From assembly GCF_051020975.1 (NCBI RefSeq), contig NC_135035.1:2170001-2234000 (forward strand): a DNA stretch of 64,000 nucleotides. Reading direction: 5' to 3'. This document shows, piece by piece, positions 53,962 to 63,081 of this stretch. This stretch comes from Osmia lignaria lignaria (taxonomy: Eukaryota; Arthropoda; Insecta; Hymenoptera; Megachilidae). The translations under genes and the position numbers were made by a program. How positions within the stretch are numbered: position 1 is the stretch's first letter; each line of letters begins with the position of its first letter. The notes under the pieces are model-generated. The model ran no database searches. It saw only the letters and a program-made list of their open reading frames with translations, and was not told where the DNA came from.

Positions 53962-54466
53962 GTCGATGGGCAGTTCTGGCGCCACATTTTGGTAGGTGCT
54001 TAAAATAATGCGTTACAACCCAGCAAGTAGTATGCAAAAGGAATTTTTGAAATACTACTTTTCGTTTCCGCGTATATTAGAAAAAACTATAATTGGCAGT
54101 TTTGACGACACCTTCGATAATGTGGCAGTTTTGACGACATTCTGTATAAAATCTACAATTTTTAGCAGTATATTGGCAGTTTTGACTCCATGTCGTCAAA
54201 CCTTCCCTTATACCACCATTCAATATACAGTAGAGTAATGCGCAACAAAAATTCATCGGTTTCCGCTCCATTACTCTTTATATGCTTATAAATTGTGCTA
54301 TTCGTGAATGTTCCGTTAAAAACAATTAAGAAAACAATTATTTTATTCTGAAATTCAGAGTTCACTCTGTTTTTATGCTTACAACTAGTATTATTTTGGT
54401 AACAACGATAAAAGTGTGACTGCGGTTATTTATATTAAAATTATGTACATATTTAGAGCACATATT
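53962..54466. other. Start of island 2, unassigned
   Basis: Contains three copies of GGCAGTTTTGAC(GAC) at about 54,095, 54,124 and 54,174, and a looser GGCAGTTCTGGCGCC at 53,970. This is a small irregular repeat. The 80-codon frame at 53,996-54,238 has no recognisable domain. Otherwise AT-rich with nothing I can identify. Confidence 0.4.
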
Positions 54467-54467
54467 A

Positions 54468-54930
54468 CGAGGCACGTCCAGAAAGTAAGAGTACTGACGT
54501 TCTCATGGGCGGAGGAAATTTTTGTTGACAAAGTTGTTGATCTCACGCTGCGTTGTAGATGAAGTACTCCTGGTTCAAATGAGACGTAGAACAGCTCAGT
54601 GCGACAAAAATTGTGACTGTAATAACTTGATGCGCAAAACATGTCTATACAATCTCCCGCGAAGTGCGAGTTGCGAGCCGTGATACGTTTCTTTCTCGCG
54701 AAGGGAAAAGCTCCGTTTGAGATTTTTAAGATTAAGATTGTTTATTCCCCCGACCTGGCACCTTCAGATTATCACCTGATCACCTCCCTGAAGATGCATA
54801 TAGGTGGAAAAAAATTTTCAACAGACGATGAAGTGAAGAATGAAGTCTCGACATTATCGACATCTCACCCACCCCACCGATTGCGCTCATTGTTTAATAT
54901 GTTTTTGAGATGATAATTTCGAGCAACTTT
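54468..54930 (+). mobile_element. Internally deleted mariner element
   Basis: The left end after a TA reads CGAGGCACGTCCAGAAAGTA, the terminal-repeat type of classical mariners. A short leader and a deleted transposase frame follow. The matching right terminal repeat (TTACTTTCTGGAC..) is not found downstream, so the right end is lost or degraded. Confidence 0.75.
54641..54913 (+). pseudogene. Mariner transposase remnant, N terminus joined to C-terminal region
   Basis: ATG at 54,641. The first 30 or so residues (CELRAVIRFFLAKGKAPFEI) are the start of the mariner DNA-binding domain. Directly after KIK the frame continues VYSPDLAPSDYHLI, the third catalytic Asp motif, then LKMHIGGKKFSTDDEVKNEV to a TGA at 54,911. 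The central 200-plus residues, including the first two catalytic Asps, are missing. It is a deletion derivative of 90 codons, not a functional enzyme. The family differs from the DD37D element in island 1. Confidence 0.85.
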
Positions 54931-55044
54931 TTCCTATACATATAGCCACCGCTCGGCCTGTTTTTGAAACATGTACGCAAATAGTTTTTCAATTTTTGAA
55001 TTGACGAAAATCGACTTTTGATCGTCGAAAGCCGTTTAAGTCCT

Positions 55045-55125
55045 ACTGTACACCGGACCGTTTGGATTCCCTGCCGACTGGGCGCCGCGCCGGTCCGTTT
55101 GGACTCGTGCCAGTTGGACGCCGTC
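55045..55125 (-). repeat. GTCCAA minisatellite, copy in island 2, inverse orientation
   Basis: Reading the minus strand: GGCGTCCAACTGGCAC, GAGTCCAAACGGACC, GGCGCCCAGTCGGCAG, AATCCAAACGGTCC. Four or five units of the 15-16 bp type seen at 32,466-32,690 (plus strand). GC-rich in an AT-rich setting. Confidence 0.75.
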
Positions 55126-55214
55126 AATTTTAAAATCGTTGCTTTTGGAAGTCTGCAGTTGGTGGTATTGTCCGTTTATTCACGTCGGTAGGTTATATTT
55201 CAATGAAAGCTTTA

Positions 55215-55424
55215 ATGATTTAATGAAAGCTTTTGACAAGAAGCGAAGTGGCGAAGTGACAACGTACCTGACGCATACTGAGAAGGGTCGAGTTCGAATC
55301 CTTTCGTGGTATGTAATTTTTTTTTTCGATTTATTTACTGCAATAATACTATTCATAACAAACAAGAAATAAAAATTGTGTGCAAAATTAATATAATAAA
55401 TAATTAAATCAAAGCATAACTCGT
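55215..55424 (+). mobile_element. tRNA-derived SINE-like element, copy 1
   Basis: The head contains a Pol III box-A-like TGGCGAAGTGA (55,249-55,259) and box-B-like GAGTTCGAATCC (55,290-55,301), about 41 bp apart as in tRNAs. An AT-rich body follows, with TATGTAATTTTTTTTTTCGA and a tail AATAATTAAATCAAAGCA. It matches 55,570-55,800 in reverse complement. The tRNA cloverleaf is not intact. SINE assignment rests on the boxes plus two copies with the same body. Confidence 0.65.
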
Positions 55425-55569
55425 TGGCTGTGCCTGAAAACAAAACATAATCGTAAAAATATATATATGCTAAATAATTGTAACATAAATAACGAAAACA
55501 TTTCCACATCTAATAAAGTTTTATTGCACGCACATCTGCTCGTTTTGTTGCTAATGTCCTTCGTAAAAT

Positions 55570-55800
55570 GTGCTTTGATTTAATTATTTATTATATTACT
55601 TTTGCACACAATTATAATTTTTTGTTTGTCATGAATAGTATCATTGCATATATATTTGAAATCCAATTAATTGTAGTAAATAGATTGAAAAAAAAAATTA
55701 CATACCACGAGGGGGGTTTCGAACCCGAGTCTTCTGAGTACGTGTCAGGTACGTTGCCACTTCGTCAGTTCGCTTCTTGTCGAAACTTTTCACTAAATCT
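55570..55800 (-). mobile_element. tRNA-derived SINE-like element, copy 2, inverted
   Basis: Reverse complement of copy 1 over about 210-230 bp. Box B reads GGGTTCGAAACC (minus strand, 55,715-55,726). It has the same GACAAGAAGCGAA start and the same AT-rich tail. The body carries about 20 bp extra near 55,655-55,680. The two tails face each other across a spacer of about 145 bp (55,425-55,569), so the pair forms a large foldback. Confidence 0.65.
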
Positions 55801-56046
55801 ATATTGCTGTGTATAATGAAACTTCGAGTAACTACGCCTATAATGGTATATATTCGTAAACAGAGGAACAAGATCTAGGAACAAGAAGTTTCAACTAAAT
55901 CTGAGACCCGAAGTGCTTGCCTACTCCTTGTAAGACTGATAGAGTAGGGCTAAGATAAACATAAATGAGCAAAATATAATTATCTCAACAAAACTTTATT
56001 AATGGTATTACACATGGACCATTTATTTTGATAGTAAGAACTTAGT
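55801..56046. other. Unassigned spacer
   Basis: No repeat, motif or open frame that I recognise between the SINE pair and the solo LTR. Confidence 0.4.
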
Positions 56047-56050
56047 ATAC

Positions 56051-57471
56051 TGTAACATCCCGCAGGAAGAAGAATAAATAAAAAAAAAATTTTTAATTAT
56101 TAAAAAATATATTTATTTTTTTTAGTTTTTATACAATCAAAATTATAACACTTCGTTTTTTTTATTATTATTATATTAACACAATTCAGATTGACAATTA
56201 TATTCATATTTAACAAATAAGAAAAGAATGTTGTATTTATACTTAACAAAATTTATACTTAAAAAAAAAAAATACATCGATAATTACCGCGTCGATAATT
56301 CTACCACGTCGATAAAAGATCGACGCGGGATATATAGATAGAGATAGAAATAGAGCGCAGAATAAAGAAAGATAGCACTACGCATAGACAAAGACAGCGA
56401 TACGCGCGGAGTCACGTACACTCCGGTCAAAGTCCAAACACTTCCGGTATCGAAAACGTGTATAGAAAAAACTTCTACGTAAGCAAATCTCGGGTATAAA
56501 TACGAGCGTGCCGCGAGGAGCATTTCCACTTCGATTCTGATCGTAGTCCGACACGGATCTATGATACGATTACTACGTAGGTTTCCAGTAGCTTAGATTC
56601 TTTTGTCGGCGAGGCGGCAAAGGTTCTGCGTCAGACCCGGAGCGCTCGACCACCGGTTCGCAGCGGTTCTCATACGTGTCAGGTTCGCTACCAAGCTTAA
56701 CGAGCGAGCGAAAGCCGAAGCTCCTTGGATGCGGCCTATTAGCACACTGGCTCTAGAGCGACGATACCGTCCTGCAGTGTTCGCAACCAAGCTTAACGAG
56801 CGAGCGAAAGCAGAAGCTCCTTGGATGCGGCCTATCAGTGACGGCTAAGTTGCTCAGAAATCGTACTGCGGCCGAACGGGTTAGCTCCTACAGTGTCGGA
56901 ACGGATCCACGCCAACTCCCCGACAATCGAACAATTTATTTGAATAAATTTTATTTTATAAATTCAAGTTATAGATTTAGAATTTTCATAATCGTATCTA
57001 GAGACGCGTTCACTAATCAATTAAATTTTTCTTTGTATTTTATTTTAGGTCTTCACTATTTTGTTATTTTTCTTTGTATTTTTTTTTATATACAGGGCGC
57101 ACTCATTGTAACTAATATAATTAATTTTCCTTTTGTATTTCAAGAACAGGGCGCAACATTTGTACACTGATTACACTAATTCTTTATATTATTTTCATTA
57201 CTTACATTTTTATATAACTCAAATAATTACTTACCTTTTCTTTTTATACACATATTATAAACAAACACATTACATTTTTTCTTGAATAAACACTCATTAC
57301 GATTTTTGAGAAAGGAATTAACGTTGGATTTCACTCCTTTACCGCGCACCACCCGAACCTATGATCCCTTCATTATTTTGTTATTTACGAGTCGCCTTCT
57401 CATAGGGAACCGCTCTCCCTACGCGGTCGGTGCAGTAGCGTACTCGCGATAATAATTCCCGGGACGTTACA
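56051..57471. mobile_element. Solo LTR, Ty3/gypsy-type, 1,421 bp
   Basis: Starts TGTAACATCCCG and ends CGGGACGTTACA, near-perfect inverted termini with TG..CA. It is flanked by the 4-bp duplication ATAC (56,047-56,050 and 57,472-57,475). A TATA-like GGGATATATAGA lies near 56,328. AATAAATTTTA near 56,943 could serve polyadenylation. No gag, pol or tRNA primer site is inside, so it is read as a solo LTR. Frames inside (such as 56,603-56,848) come from a direct repeat and are not genes. Confidence 0.8.
56690..56838. repeat. Direct repeat inside the solo LTR
   Basis: AAGCTTAACGAGCGAGCGAA .. GAAGCTCCTTGGATGCGGCC occurs at about 56,694 and again at about 56,790. The period is about 97 bp, with one or two mismatches. 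Confidence 0.85.
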
Positions 57472-57475
57472 ATAC

Positions 57476-57973
57476 CAAGTTTAATCGTTATTATTGTATT
57501 ATAGTCTTCTTTTCTTTTAAGTTAGTTGTTTTTGTTGTTGCGTTATTTAGTAAGTAAGTTTTCCTATTAGTGTGTAAGTCGCTGTATCATCTTCGCATAC
57601 CATAATTCCTTCCTTTATCATCTTCTGCTCTCTCACTCACTGTTTCTATTCCTTCATGTTTTTCTTTTTCCCTCTTCGCTCATCCATCACCTGGAACAAA
57701 CAAATTCAATTGTTATTTAATCTACAAAATTTCGTTTCCTGAACATTTTCGTATTATCAAGTTATTACTGAAAAACAATTACAAACCAAAGCAAATAGCC
57801 AAAAGCTCTATGCATTAATAAGCGTGTCCTAGAGAGGCTCAGTTGCGCGCCATTAGGATAAGTTGCTAATTATATACTCAACTCAGTCAGTCGTTTATTC
57901 TGGATCTTACGTTAGTGTACCTGTAACAGAAGAAAGACAAAAGTTAATAAACAATGTCAACAAGATAAAAAAA
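57476..57973. other. Unassigned AT-rich stretch
   Basis: T-rich and C/T-rich low-complexity sequence (57,500-57,700). No open frame, repeat copy or motif that I can support. Confidence 0.4.
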
Positions 57974-58041
57974 CGGTTAGCTTCGCGGTAAAACGCATGA
58001 CTCCCAATCTACAGGTCCAGGGTTCAAATCCATGGTTCTCA
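57974..58041 (+). ncRNA. tRNA-like sequence (tRNA pseudogene or SINE head)
   Basis: TTAGCTTCGCGGTAAAACGC resembles a D-arm with box A. ACTCCCAATC resembles an anticodon loop with CCC in the anticodon place. CCAGGGTTCAAATCC matches a T-arm with box B (58,020-58,031). The T-stem has one mismatch, the anticodon stem pairs poorly and no acceptor stem forms. It is therefore not a functional tRNA, but a tRNA-derived relic. The sequence is closest in style to tRNA-Lys outside the anticodon. Confidence 0.45.
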
Positions 58042-58189
58042 AATTTTCATTTTTTTAAATCATAATTTGTCTCGTTTTGAATAACTAGTATAGCTGTGCT
58101 ATAATCATTGCATTTATTGATAATTAATTAGATACGCTGAAATTTTTATAGAATTTAAGCTATGTTTTCTATCCAGTATGTAATTTACA

Positions 58190-58456
58190 TCCTTACCGCA
58201 TACGAAATTTACATACGTTTATTTGTTATTACACACACAGACAATTATTTCTTACAAGTTCAATTTACACAAAAAGGGCACATTCATTTATACTACCAAT
58301 TTATAATTCATATTTACAACTATTGACAACTATTTACAAGTAGTAACAGTAATATGTAGTTATTTACCGTTATGTACAAGTACTTGTATTTATTTACAAT
58401 AATTGTGTGTGTGTAATAACAAATAAACAATTGTAAATTTCGAATGCAGTAACGAT
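58190..58456. repeat. Inverted repeat with 65-75 bp arms
   Basis: The left arm (about 58,190-58,258, with TTTATTTGTTATTACACACA) is the imperfect reverse complement of about 58,379-58,456 (GTGTGTGTAATAACAAATAA). The spacer is about 120 bp. It has MITE-like form with no open frame and no clear target duplication. Confidence 0.7.
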
Positions 58457-58927
58457 ACGAATGTTCCAACAAGAGCAAACTGAAGGATGTATCGCTTATT
58501 TCATGAAGCAAATACAGTCAGGGAAACTATGTATAACTTTTGACAGATGTAGGTTAGAGTGAATCACATCTTGAAAGTGCTTACCAAATTACAAGCACAA
58601 TCAACCATATATTGCAGGAAATGGAATGCAAGATGGAATAATGATGCTGAGTAATAAATACGTGCAAGCTTCTTTGACTTTATGTGAACTTTATATGTTG
58701 TTGACAATAAGACAAATCAAAATGGGGGTATATTTGCCATTATTTGGTAAGTAATTTGGTGGATTCCAAGAATAAGTGCAGTTGAATACAATGTATCAAT
58801 ATTTAATAATACTACTTCTTGTTCTCTTTTTATATTTTCAGAATCTGTACAAACATTGATGGGAAAATCACCACCAAAAATTATGAAGTAAAAAAATTGA
58901 ATAGATACAATAAAGAAATTAACCAGC
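58457..58927. other. Flank of the palindrome, holding one unit of a 298-bp-spaced direct repeat
   Basis: 58,782-58,923 (TACAATGT .. TTTCAG .. AAATTATGAAGTA .. AATAGATACA) recurs, diverged, at 59,080-59,221 inside the left arm. Both units contain a TTTCTTTATTTTCAG-like pyrimidine tract ending in CAG. The rest (58,457-58,780) is AT-rich and unassigned. Confidence 0.5.
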
Positions 58928-60443
58928 GTAGAGTGAAATACTAAGACAAATAACAAGAACGTACTCTGTAAAGAAATGCAATTACTTTCTCGCAAGATAT
59001 ATCTGGAAATATGCTTAAGGTAAAAGAAATATTAAACCTTAATTTCTTCATTACATCCTTTATTTCAAATTAATGTTCTTGAGTACAATGTACTCAATTA
59101 TTTAATAATAATAATATGATTTCTTTTTCTTTATTTTCAGCATTTATTCACACAGTGATGAGGAAATTACAACAAACAAATTATGAAGTAGAAAAATATA
59201 ATAGATACAGTGAACATATTATCTAAAGAAGAAGATTATTAAATTAGATAAGTTTATTTTGCAAATCATCGACTATAAAAACAATGTAATGCCAGCATAC
59301 TTTAAGTAAATAAATTAACAGGAGATAATGAGACTTATAAATTGTAATTTCCTGTTCCAATTTCCTTAATATAGAGTTTAATTCATAGTTCACATTGTCT
59401 TTTTCTACTTACAAATAAATACTTTTGTCGTGTTAAAATTCATAAATAAGAAAAAAAGTTGTAATATCGAAGTTGTTACTTTACTATTCACTTTCATCTA
59501 TTTTGTATCACTTGTGTTTACAAATCTCAAACTCATCCCATCCGACTAAAAGAGTCCAATTGAAATATTCTATTGTCCAGACCATTTAGAAAATATATTA
59601 AAACATTTAGAAACAATCTTGTTCAGCAAAGACTTATGGAGAAAAGATAGAAAATGATATCCAATTACTGTGAATTAGTTTTATGTCACCATAAGCAAAT
59701 ATAACCTAAAATTTTACAATGCACAATTCACTAAATTTCTTGAACAATTGTACTAGAATATATTAATCACATGTAGTCCGACAATACATTCTGTCAATTA
59801 TATATCTTTTTCCTGGTAATCACCGATACTTTACAATGTTTTGGCGAAACACGGAGCACATGTCAGAATGTAACGCGTTATACAGCTGACGCGATAAGAC
59901 TGTAGAAATCGATAGAAATCGATAGTTCCACTATTTTTCCACGCATTTTCATGATCAACCCCTTTTTTTGTCGAAAATCACCAGTACTTTTCAATTTTTT
60001 AACGAGGGAAGGTACTTATCATGAAAAATAAGTTGTTTATATACGACGCAATAAAATAGTAAAAAATCGCAAAAATCATTATTTCCAACATTTTTTTATG
60101 TATTTGCATGATCGACCACTGTGTTTACTGGAAATCGCGAATACTTTCCAATTTCTAAGCGAGAAAAGGTGCTTATCATGGAAAATAAATTGTTCTAAAT
60201 ACGACGCAATAAAATAGTAAAAAATCGAAAAAATCAATAATTCCACTATTTTTCCATATATTTGCATGATCCACCACTCTTTATACTGGAAATCGCGAAT
60301 AGTTTTCAATTTTTTAGTGAGAAAAGGTGCTTATCGTCGAAAATAAGTTGTTCTGAATACGACGCAATAAAATGGTGAAAAATCGAAAGAATCAATAATT
60401 CCACTATTTTTCCATATATTTGCATGATCGACCACTCTTTTTA
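58928..60443 (-). repeat. Giant palindrome, left arm (about 1.52 kb)
   Basis: Reverse complement of the right arm (60,471-63,081) once the LTR insertion there is removed. Landmarks pair up. GTAGAGTGAAATACTAAGAC at 58,928 pairs with the sequence ending at 63,081. TCTTGAGTACAATGTA at 59,077 pairs with about 62,930. ATGATCGACCACTCTTTTTA at the centre is a perfect partner of 60,471-60,490. Outer parts are AT-rich and non-coding. The inner 490 bp consist of four units of 158 bp. The 27-bp spacer is 60,444-60,470. Identity is high but imperfect. Confidence 0.92.
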
Positions 60444-62075
60444 CTGGAAATCGCGAATAGTTTTCAATTCTAAAAAGAGTGGTCGATCATGAAAATATAT
60501 GGAAAAATAGTGGAATTATTGATTTTATCGATTTTTTACCATTTTATTGCGTCGTATTTAGAACAACTATTTTCTACGATAAGCATCTTTCCTCACTAAA
60601 AAATTGAAAACTATTCGCGATTTCCAGTAAAAAGAGTGGTTGTTCATGCAAATATATGGAAAAATAGTGGAATTATTGATTTTTTCGATTTTTTACTATT
60701 TTATTGCGTCGTATTCAGACCAGCTCATTTTCGACGATAAGCACCTTTTCTCACTAAGAAATTGAAAACTAATCGCGATTTCCAGTAAAAAGAGAGGTCG
60801 ATCATGCAAATATATGGAAAAATAGTGGAATTATTGATTTTTTCGATTTTTTACTATTGTTGCGTGTCCGTTGCGGAAAATAGGGATATTCGGGGATTTA
60901 GGTGCAGGTGTGACAGTCCGTGGAGCGCAGAGGCGCTCCGCTCTCAAGGCGCGGATATACAAAATAATAAACTGTAGTTTTGTTTAGAGTACTTTAATAC
61001 TTTGTATTTCAATTTAAATCGGAACTTTAAACTTTGTGTTATTAAGGCTTAGACCCTTCTGAGTGAGAACGACTTGTTCGTAACGAGTGACAAAATCATT
61101 CTAACAATTCTGCGCTTGGCGGAGGAGATCTTCGCGCGTTGCCGGTCGATGCCCCTTCCTTGGTGGATCCTGGATCCTCCCTCAGGATCATCCCTCGTCC
61201 AATGGTGGAGGAGTCCATCCCGTCTCGTGTGGGCCCCTTCTCCTGGCTGTGGTCCACCCTCAAGCGCGTGGAAGTGGAGGCGCTCCGCCAAGACGCTAGA
61301 ATGTTGCAGCGCACATGTGCTACGAGAAAGCGTGGGACCCAGAGAAATTAGGAAACGACAAGACCTTGTATTTGCCAAAGCAACTCTTGAGGAAATTTAC
61401 GACCCTCTTAGAGTGCATGAAAAGACAGGATATTGAAAAAGACTTCGCAACCCTTAACGACCGTTCATGACTTGGTCGAAAACAACGAATTGGCTATGGT
61501 CTATCATAAATTAGTTTTTTAGGAATTTTCAAAGTGAAACTATTCCATTCTCTGGACTTCTGGCCTTCTCTCAGCTCTATCACTCACGTCGAGGGGTTTA
61601 CAATTTACTCTTTGTCTATTTATATAAGGGTACGCATAGACGATGTTCGAATGTCGCTCTTAATTTATGACCATCGATACAAAAGGTCCTCAAAGAACAT
61701 TCAAGACATATCGATACAATAGACTATCGATAAATATTCCTATGGCAGTGTCGCCACACCACTCTAAACACATTCACGTGATAACGTTTCACGTTACACT
61801 ATTTTATTGCGTCGTATTCAGACCAGCTCATTTTCGACGATAAGCACCTTTTCTCACTAAAAAATTGAAAACTAATCGCGATTTCCAGTAAAAAGAGTGG
61901 TCGATCATGCAAATATATGGAAAAATTGTGGAATTATTGATTTTTTCGATTTTTTACTATTTTATTGCGTCGTATTTAGAACAATTTATTTTCCATGATA
62001 AGCACCTTCCCTCGTTAAAAAATTGAAAATTATTCGTGATTTTCGACAAAAAAAGGGGTTGATCATGAAAATGCG
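59940..62075. repeat. 158-bp tandem units forming the palindrome core
   Basis: Landmark GATCGACCACTCTTTTTACT (or its complement) recurs at 59,954 (diverged), 60,113, 60,271 and 60,429 in the left arm. It recurs at 60,478, 60,635, 60,793, 61,896 and 62,055 (diverged) in the right arm. Spacing is 157-159 bp, once the 945-bp LTR insertion between 60,793 and 61,896 is subtracted. The left arm has four units and the right arm five. Each unit contains TATATGGAAAAATAGTGGAA and TTTTATTGCGTCGTATT. The most outward unit on each side is the most diverged. Confidence 0.9.
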
Positions 62076-63081
62076 TGGAAAAATAGTGGAACTATCGATT
62101 TCTATCGATTTCTACAGTCTTATCGCGTCAGCTGTATAACGCGTTACATTCTGACATGTGCTCCGTGTTTCGCCAAAACATTGTAAAGTATCGGTGATTA
62201 CCAGGAAAAAGATATATAATTGACAGAATGTATTGTCGGACTACATGTGATTAATATATTCTAGTACAATTGTTCAAGAAATTTAGTGAATTGTGCATTG
62301 TAAAATTTTAGGTTATATTTGCTTATGGTGACATAAAACTAATTCACAGTAATTGGATATCATTTTCTATCTTTTCTCCATAAGTCTTTGCTGAACAAGA
62401 TTGTTTCTAAATGTTTTAATATATCTTCTAAATGGTCTGGACAATAGAATATTTCAATTGGACTCTTTTAGTCGGATGGGATGAGTTTGAGATTTGTAAA
62501 CACAAGTGATACAAAATAGATGAAAGTGAATAGTAAAGTAGCAACTTCGATATTACAACTTTTTTTCTTATTTATGAATTTTAACACGACAAAAGTATTT
62601 ATTTGTAAGTAGAAAAAGACAATGTGAACTATGAATTAAACTCTATATTAAGGAAATTGGAACAGGAAATTACAATTTATAAGTCTCATTATCTCCTGTT
62701 AATTTATTTACTTAAAGTATGCTGGCATTACATTGTTATTATAGCCGATGATTTGCAAAATAAACTTATCTAATTTAATAATCTTGTTCTTTAGATAATA
62801 TGTTAACTGTATCTATTATATTTTTCTACTTCATAATTTGCTTGTTGTAATTTCCTGATCACTGTGTGAATAAATGCTGAAAATAAAGAAAAAGAAATCA
62901 TATTATTATATATTCATACATTGTACTCAAGAACATTAATTTGAAATAAAGGATGTAATGAAGAAGTTAAGGTTTAATATTTCTTTTACCTTAAGCATAT
63001 TTCCAGATATATCTTGCGACAAAGTAATTGCATTCCTTTACAGAGTACGTTATTGTTATTTGTCTTAGTATTTCACTCTAC
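60471..63081 (+). repeat. Giant palindrome, right arm (2.61 kb including a 941-bp LTR)
   Basis: Inverse partner of the left arm, with one extra 158-bp unit and a solo LTR. The arm ends abruptly at 63,081 (TTTCACTCTAC), where forward satellite takes over. The left arm's homologous sequence continues beyond its matching point. The four bases CTAC are shared by the arm and the satellite (CTACATTTAATAAC) at the junction. Residues 62,140-62,430 also match the dispersed copy in island 1. Confidence 0.9.
60858..61798 (+). mobile_element. Solo LTR, family L1x, copy 2 (941 bp)
   Basis: TGTTGCGTGTCCG .. CACGTTACA with the target duplication CTAT (60,854-60,857 and 61,799-61,802). Removing element and one CTAT restores TTTACTATTTTATTGCG, exactly the sequence present in the other 158-bp units. 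TATA-like CTATTTATATAAGG lies near 61,617. It has the same GC-rich core as copy 1 (about 61,090-61,350), open in the same frames in both copies. Likely inserted after the palindrome formed, since the left arm lacks it. Confidence 0.82.

Noticed and set aside
57974..58041. Functional tRNA gene
   Set aside because: Box-like motifs are present, but the acceptor stem does not pair and the anticodon stem is mismatched. Kept only as a tRNA-like relic.
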